64,000 nucleotides of DNA from Abelmoschus esculentus. Its lineage: Eukaryota; Streptophyta; Magnoliopsida; Malvales; Malvaceae. Each line of letters opens with the position of its first letter. The first letter of the stretch is position 1. The position numbers and the translations under genes are program-made. The notes under the pieces were generated by a model. That model had not been told where the DNA came from. It did no database searches and saw only the letters and a list, made by a program, of their open reading frames with translations. The stretch lies in contig JAUCBN010000035.1 of the NCBI GenBank assembly GCA_035048815.1, positions 9,684,501-9,748,500 on the forward strand, written 5' to 3'. Shown here in pieces: positions 57,251-64,000 of this stretch.

Positions 57251-60200
57251 GAACCCGTTCGAATTTTAACTGAGTAAAAAGCTAAAATTTTGAGATTAAT
57301 CTGTATAATTTTGTTCAAAAGCCCATAATTAACATTTTGAACTCATAAAATTTGATTTAATAACATTTGGTTATTGTTTGATGAGATTAAAACGTGCAAG
57401 TCTAAATGGGCTTTATAGAGAATCCATTCTAATTTTAACTGAGTAAAAAGCAAAAATTTTGAGATTAATTTATGTAATTTTATTCAAACGCCTATAATTA
57501 ACTATTTGAACTCATAAAATTTTATTTAATAACATTTGGTTGTCGTTTTGTTGGGATTAAAATGTGCGTGCCTAAATGGCTTTATAGAGAATCCGTTCGA
57601 ATTTAACCGAGCAAAAATCTAAAATTTTGAGATTAATCTGTATAATTTTGTTCAAAAGCCCATAAATAACTTTTTGAACTCACAAAATTTGATTTAATAA
57701 CATTTGGTTATCGTTTGTTGGGATTAAATCATGCATGTCTAAATGGGCATTATAGATAATCCGTTGGAACATTAGATGAGTAAAAAGCTTAAAATTTTAA
57801 ATTAATCTGTATAATTTTTCAAAAAGCCCATAATTAACTTTTTGAACTCAAAATATTTGATTTAATAATATTTGGTTGTAGTTTGTTGGGATTAAAATGT
57901 AATTGTCTAAATGGGCTTTATAGAGAATCCATTCTAATTTTAACTGAGTAAAAAGCAAAAATTTTGAGATTAATCTATGTAATTTTATTCAAACGTCTAT
58001 AATTAACTATTTGAACTCATAAAATTTTATTTAATAACATTTGGTTGTCGTTTTGTTGGGATTAAAATGTGCGTGCCTAAATGGGCTTTATAGAGAATCC
58101 GTTCGAATTTAACCGAGCAAAAATCTAAAATTTTGAGATTAATCTGTATAATTTTGTTCAAAAGCCCATAAATAACTTTTTGAACTCACAAAATTTGATT
58201 TAATAACATTTGGTTATCGTTTGTTGGGATTAAATCATGCATGTCTAAATGGGCATTATAGATAATCCGTTGGAATATTAGATGAGTAAAAAGCTTAAAA
58301 TTTTAAATTAATCTGTATAATTTTTCAAAAAGCCCATAATTAACTTTTTGAACTCAAAATATTTGATTTAATAATATTTGGTTGTAGTTTGTTGGGATTA
58401 AAATGTAATTTTCTAAATGGGCTTTATAGAGAATCCGTTCGAATTTTAACCGAGTAAAAAGCTTAAAATTTGAGATTAATCTGTATAATTTTGTTTAAAA
58501 GCCCGTAATTAACTTTTTAAACACATAAAATTTTATTTAATAACATTTGGTTATCGTTTTGTTGGGATTTAAACGTGAATGTCTAAATGGGCTTTATAGA
58601 GAATCCGTTCAAATTTTAACTGAGTAAAAAGATTAAAATTTTAGATTAATCTTGATGATTTTTTTTAAACTCCCATAATTAACTAATTGAACTCATGAAA
58701 TTTGATTTAATAACATTTGGTTTACGTTTTGTTTGTATTAAAACGTGCATGTCTAAGTTGGCTTTATAGAGAATCCGTTCGAATTTTAACCGAGTAAAAA
58801 GCTTAAAATTTTAGATTAATCTAAAAAATTTTGTGCAAAATCCCATAATTAACTAATTGAACTCATGAAATTTGATTTAATAACATTTGGTTTTCGCTTT
58901 GTTTGGATTAAAACGTTCATGTCTAAATTTGCTTTATAGAGAATCCGTTCGATTTTTAACAGAGTAAAAAGCTGAAAATTTGAGATTAATCTGCATAATT
59001 TTTTTCAGAAGCTCGTAATTAACTTTTTGAAGTCATAAAATTTGATTTTAATAAAATTTTTTTGTCGTTTTGTTGGGATTAAAACATGCAAGTCTGATTG
59101 GGATTTATAGAGAATCCGTTCGAATTTTAACCGAGTAAAAAGCTTAAAATTTTAGATTAATCTATATAATCTTGTTTAAAAGCCAATAATTAACTTTTTA
59201 AACTTATAAAATTAGATTTAATAACATTTGGTCTCCGTTTTGTTGGGATTAAAACGTGTTTTTCTAAATGGACTTTATAGAAAATCCGTTCAAATTTTAT
59301 CCAAGTAAAAAGCTTAAAATTTAAGATTAATCTGTATATATTTTTTAAAACCCATAAATAACTTTTAGAACTCATAAAATTTGACTTAATAACATTTGGT
59401 TATCGTTTTGTTGGGATTAAAACGTTCATGTCTAAATAGGCTTTATAGAGAACTCGTTCGAATTTTAACAGAGTAAAAACCTGAAAATTTAAGATTAATC
59501 TGTATAATTTTTTATCAAAACCCCACAATTAAATTTTTGAACTCATAAAATTTGATTTATTAACATTTGGTTTTGATTTTGTTAGGATTAAAACGTGCAT
59601 GTCTAAATAGGCTTTATAAAGAATTTGTTCTAATTTTAACTGAATAAAAAGCTAAAAATTTGAGATTAATCTGTATACTTTTTTTCAAAAGCCCATAATT
59701 AAGTTTTTGAACTCATAATTTTTGATTTAATAACATTTTGTTATCGTTTGTCTAAATGGGCTTTATAGAGAATTCGTTTGAACTTTAACAGAGTAAAAAG
59801 CTTAAAATTTCAGATTAATCTATATAATTTATTTCAAACACCCACAATTAACTATTTGAACTCATAAAATTTGATTTAATAACATTTGATTGTCATTTTG
59901 TTTGGATTAAAACTTGCATGTCTAAATGGCTTTATAGAGAATCCATTCTAATTTTACCGAATAAAAAGCTAAAATTTTTATATTAATCTTTACAATTTTA
60001 TTCAAACACCTATAATTAATTATTTGAACTCAAAAAATTTTATTTCATAACATTTGATTGTCGATTTGTACGGATTAAAACTTGCATGTCTAAATGGGCT
60101 TTATAGAGAATCCGTTCGAATTTTTATCGAGTAAAAACATAAAAATTTAAGATTAATCTATATAATTTTTTTCAAACGCCCACAATTAACTTTTTGAACT

Positions 60201-60307
60201 CATAAAATTTGATTAAATAATATTTGGTTGTCGTTTTGTTAGGATTAAAATGCGTATGTCTAAATGGTCTTTATGGAGAATCAGTTCGAATTTTAACCGA
60301 GTAAAAA
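57251..60307 (+). repeat. Satellite array, third block
   Basis: About 18 monomers in the same orientation. A nearly identical trimer of about 505 bp is duplicated in tandem (57421-57925 and 57926-58430), including shared oddities such as GAGCAAAAATCTAAA and GATTAAATCATGCATG. Confidence 0.94.
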
Positions 60308-63300
60308 TGTAACATCCCGTTTTGGGGGGTTATTAGTTAGGCTTTAGTTAGGAGAATTCGATTCGGGTTGAATCGGGTTCTTCGGTTCGTTATTCCGGGG
60401 ATAAATAAAATGAGAATATTTTAATTTAGAAAAATAATAATTTTGGAATATGGTTTAAAAATATTAAAGATATGTTTCAAAATTAAAAGAAAGTAATTTG
60501 AACTTTATATTGATTTTTAATTATGCTTAATTATGCATAAGTGACCAATTTGTAATTTTTGGAAAATTAGAGGACTTAATTTGTGATTTTCAAAAATTTG
60601 TGAATTTAGTGACTAAATTGAAAAGCAAGCTAAACTTAGAATCCTTATAGGGTCATAAACCCATTTTTAATTTTTAATAATGATTTATTTACCAAAATTC
60701 TTTTTAATTACTTTAATTAAAGATGATAAATCATTTTCTCTCAAAACTACTTTTTTCTCTCATCTTTTTCTCTCATTTTCTCTTCATTTTCCTTCATCTT
60801 TTCTCTTCAATTCCTTGCTGATTTTTTCATCTTTTTCAACAAAGATTACATCATTTTAATCATCTTTCTATCCTTTACAAAACCTAACCATCAATTTTAT
60901 CAAATCAACACCAAATTGCAAGGAATCAAGAAGAGGGAATTGTATCTTTTTGGTGAATAGATCTTAAAGGTAATTTTCTAGATTTTTAATTCTTTTCTAA
61001 GGTTCTTTATTGAAATTCCCAAGTATTAGTTTGCTAATCTTTGAATAAAAACTTAATTCTATGTTTTCAATGTTAGATCTAGTGATTTTGTGAATGTTTT
61101 TGTGAAATCTTTTTGGATTTCATTTAATGCTGAAATTAGATGGATTCAATTATTTTTTATGTTAATTAAATGATTAATTGAGTCTTCATTTGATAGCACA
61201 TTAATTTAATCCCGGAATAATGCAATCGGTGTTGTTTTAAGGTGTTTTTCGGTTGTTTTAGGGGCTGTTTTAGGTGCTTTAATATTTTTGGAGATATAAG
61301 GATGGTTTAGATGTGTTTTTGGTTCATAATTGAAGTAGATTAGATATTAGATTCATTAGGTTTTGGGCTGATGTTGTTCGGATGCGTTTCGGCTTAGTTT
61401 ATGGTCTTTTCGGCTAAGTTTTCGGTAGTTTTATGGTGATCGGATATGGCTGCTGGTTTGAGCATGTTATGATGTGAGAATGCTATGTTTCTAATGTTGT
61501 AGAAGAGGTACTAGAAGGTGCTTGAGTGCTGGTGTATTGGCGCGATCATCGGATAGCGGCGAAAGCTCGTTTCGCTTGTTGGTGAGTGTTTTCGGACTTA
61601 AAGCGAATCGCACTTGGTACGATTCTGTTTTGGGGACTATAGAAGAGTGTGAAAACCTTCCATAGTTCAAGAGTAAGTAAAGTGAATGTTTTTGATAAAT
61701 CAATATGAGTTTCGGCTACATTCGATAAAGGCATTATGTTGGTAATGCAATGAGATTTGTGGAAATGCATGAGCATGATTTGAATTGGTGCATACATGAG
61801 AAATACTTGCTGAAATACATAACTTATTTAGCATCCATGATTATGGAAAATTATGAGAAATGATTTGGAATACAATATGGTTAATTGCCTTATAAACGAT
61901 GGTGCCTTTGGGCATGGCTTTTGGTTTATTTGTTGGACATATTATGCATGCATTATGAGCAACAAGTTATCATGCACATTTGATTATGATATTGGCTTAG
62001 TGACACTAACTTTAGATTCGAATACGAATGACATATCATTAGGATTGTCTTGAATGCACCATAAACAAAATTGAGAATACAAAAAATTGCCTACACGTAA
62101 CAAGAGTGACTTTGTGTCCAACCGTGCATGGTAGAGTCGCCTACACGTAACAAGGGTGACTATGTGTGACCGTACGTGATAGTGCTATAATGGTGACTTC
62201 GTGTCATGTTAATGGTGACTTCGTGTCATGTCAATGGTGACTTCGTGTTATGTTAATGGTGACTTAGTGTCATGACGAGACAATGGTCTCTAACAATGGA
62301 TCCGTGTATTCGGTGAACTCAAGGTTCACATTAAGTGGTAACTAGAATGCCAATATGCATACATGAATTTGAGAAGGACATTGTGCATCATTTATAAATT
62401 GTTTTGATAAGGTTATGTAAACTCAAGGATGTATATGGTTTAAAGAAACATGAGCATGAGATGTTAGCATGCATGATTTAACAATGTATTGCAAATTATG
62501 GTTTCATCATGGTTTTAAATAGATGCATTGATGATTTTGTGTAGAGCTTCCTCACTAAGCATGTTTTCTTAAGCTCTCATTTCATCCTTGCAGAAAAATA
62601 AAGGCTCTTGGGGCTTCGTTCGAGGCAAGGAAACCAAGGGGAAAGAATTGCTACAATTTGGTATATTTTTGGCAAATAAAATGGGGCGTGGCAATGTGTA
62701 ACCCAACCAATATGAGGAGTGTGTACTTAGGCTTTGGTTTATATTGTAATAAGACCTTTGTTGCTTGATTGTTAATTGTTGTACTATAGAATTGTTTGGA
62801 CTGTTGAAGCATGTACTTGCATGATTGTTATGTTTTTAATCGTCCTCTAGGAAGCATGCCTATAGTTTGATTGATGCCCATGACGTTGATAATCATGTGT
62901 TATAAGTTATTAATTATGCCTAGGAATTATGCATATAGTTGGAAGTGACTAATGGTTGTGTATTGAATTGTTAGCGTTCTCTTAGTGTAACGGAACTTTA
63001 GATTCCATACCCCAAGTTTTGAAACCTCTGGGAAGGTTCCGAAACCATTGTCAAATAGTTTCAAAACCTTCAGGAAGTTTCGAAACCTTACGGGCAGTTT
63101 CAATTCTGGAAAGCTACTGGACGCGAAAAGTTTTGGAACTTTCCAGGAAAGTTTTGGAACCTTTTACAAGAAGTTTTGAAACCTCTAGAAGGTTTAGAAA
63201 CCTTTGAGTACCTAGGATTGAAAGTTGCTAGAAATTATATTTTCGTCCCGGATATCTTCCTTTGTTTGATTAGGGTACTTACAGATGTTATTTTGAGCTG

Positions 63301-63777
63301 AAATTTTGCATGCATACATAAAGTTGATTTAATTTCAAGATAGTTAACTTAATTTGAATGAAGTCCTTGTAATTTGGAAGATTTACATTTTGGTCCTTAA
63401 ATTAGAGAATCATGCAATTGATGATGTTAGAATGATCCGTTTGAGTTGAAATTAATTGTGAAGGACACTTGAGTGTTTAATTGAACTTTGATGAAAAGAA
63501 TTTATATTTTATTTATAGGATTTAAAAGTTTTACGTTTTAGTCCTTAATTTACTTAAGTGTTTAATCAGATGTTGTTTATAATTGATTTGTTCCGTTAGT
63601 GTCTTGTACGAGACCTTGACATGTAGGAATAAGATTTTGCATCTAGGAAAGATAAAATAAAAAGTATATAACGATTTTAGAGTTGTTTATCGAATCGGAC
63701 CTTCACGATTTTGGTTTGATATTCCTCGTGTAACCCATTAGTGCCAGTTCCGTCTAAGCCAGGCTAAGGGGGTTACA
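60308..63777 (+). repeat. Solo chromovirus LTR (3470 bp), TSD AAAAA
   Basis: TGTAACATCCCG...GGGGGTTACA flanked by AAAAA at 60303-60307 and 63778-63782, inserted in the GTAAAAAG stretch of a satellite monomer. The low-complexity TSD is weaker evidence than the others. It contains the minisatellite (62095-62285) and the GTTTTGAAACC/TTTCGAAACC array (63010-63205). Confidence 0.93.
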
Positions 63778-64000
63778 AAAAATATGAAAATTTGATATTA
63801 ATCTGTGTAATTTTCTTCAAATGACTATAATTAACTATATGAACTCATAAAATTTGATTTAATAATATTTGATTGACGTTTTCTTGGGTATAAAACGTGT
63901 ATGTCTAAATGGACTTTATAGAGAACCCGTTTGAATTTTAACCAAGTAAAAAACTAAAATTTGAGATTAATCTGTATAATTTTGTTCAATCGCCCATAAT
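63778..64000 (+). repeat. Satellite array, continues past window end
   Basis: One and a third monomers in the same orientation as the main array. Confidence 0.93.

Overview
The window is repeat-dense plant heterochromatin, most likely pericentromeric or centromere-flanking DNA of a flowering plant. I recognise no host gene, tRNA, rRNA or bacterial feature. The evidence is long-terminal-repeat (LTR) retrotransposons of two plant lineages nested in one another and in an AT-rich tandem satellite with a monomer of about 170 bp, plus one 5'-truncated LINE. The species cannot be told from the sequence alone.

Layout. 1-9458 is a chromovirus (Ty3/gypsy with a chromodomain, Tekay/Del-like), called A1. 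Its left LTR is cut by the window start and its gag-pol is broken. 9459-12837 is a truncated LTR of the same superfamily. 12838-23736 is a minus-strand Athila-like element (B1), with a solo chromovirus LTR (13415-16867, TSD ATTTA) inserted in its 3' LTR. 23737-24935 is divergent satellite in inverted orientation, and 24936-25525 is unrecognised. 25526-31216 is a second Athila-like element (B2) with two 1371-bp LTRs and only a nucleocapsid-type ORF. 31217-36446 holds remnants of further Athila-like elements (B4), one carrying a solo LTR (B3, TSD TCTTT). 36447-38819 is a 5'-truncated chromovirus LTR. From 38820 to the end the ground is satellite, interrupted by a composite Athila-like insertion (C plus D, 43684-51701), a minus-strand solo chromovirus LTR (53129-56605, TSD TCTAT), a LINE fragment (56723-57250, 17-bp TSD) and a plus-strand solo LTR (60308-63777, TSD AAAAA).

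How the parts work together. A1 primes from initiator tRNA-Met, and its domain order is gag, protease, RT, RNase H, integrase, chromodomain. Its two LTRs differ by only two CpG-type transitions and one 22-bp indel, yet the coding region has eight in-frame stops, two frameshifts and a Lys in place of the integrase catalytic Glu. It was therefore probably copied in trans by an active relative. The Athila-like elements prime from tRNA-Asp-type sites and carry gag and protease, but none has RT, RNase H or integrase, so they too look like passengers.

The most unusual material is in the noncoding 3' part of the Athila-like elements. It holds an internal TATA promoter with a 26-nt downstream block identical in two elements, and in B1 that promoter sits before a second, apparently spliced ORF. 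It also holds a cassette of three or four 26-nt hairpins whose stems covary, and two hairpin-plus-polypurine modules about 800 nt apart that bracket the cassette. I regard this conserved 3' control region as the best candidate for an undescribed system in the window.
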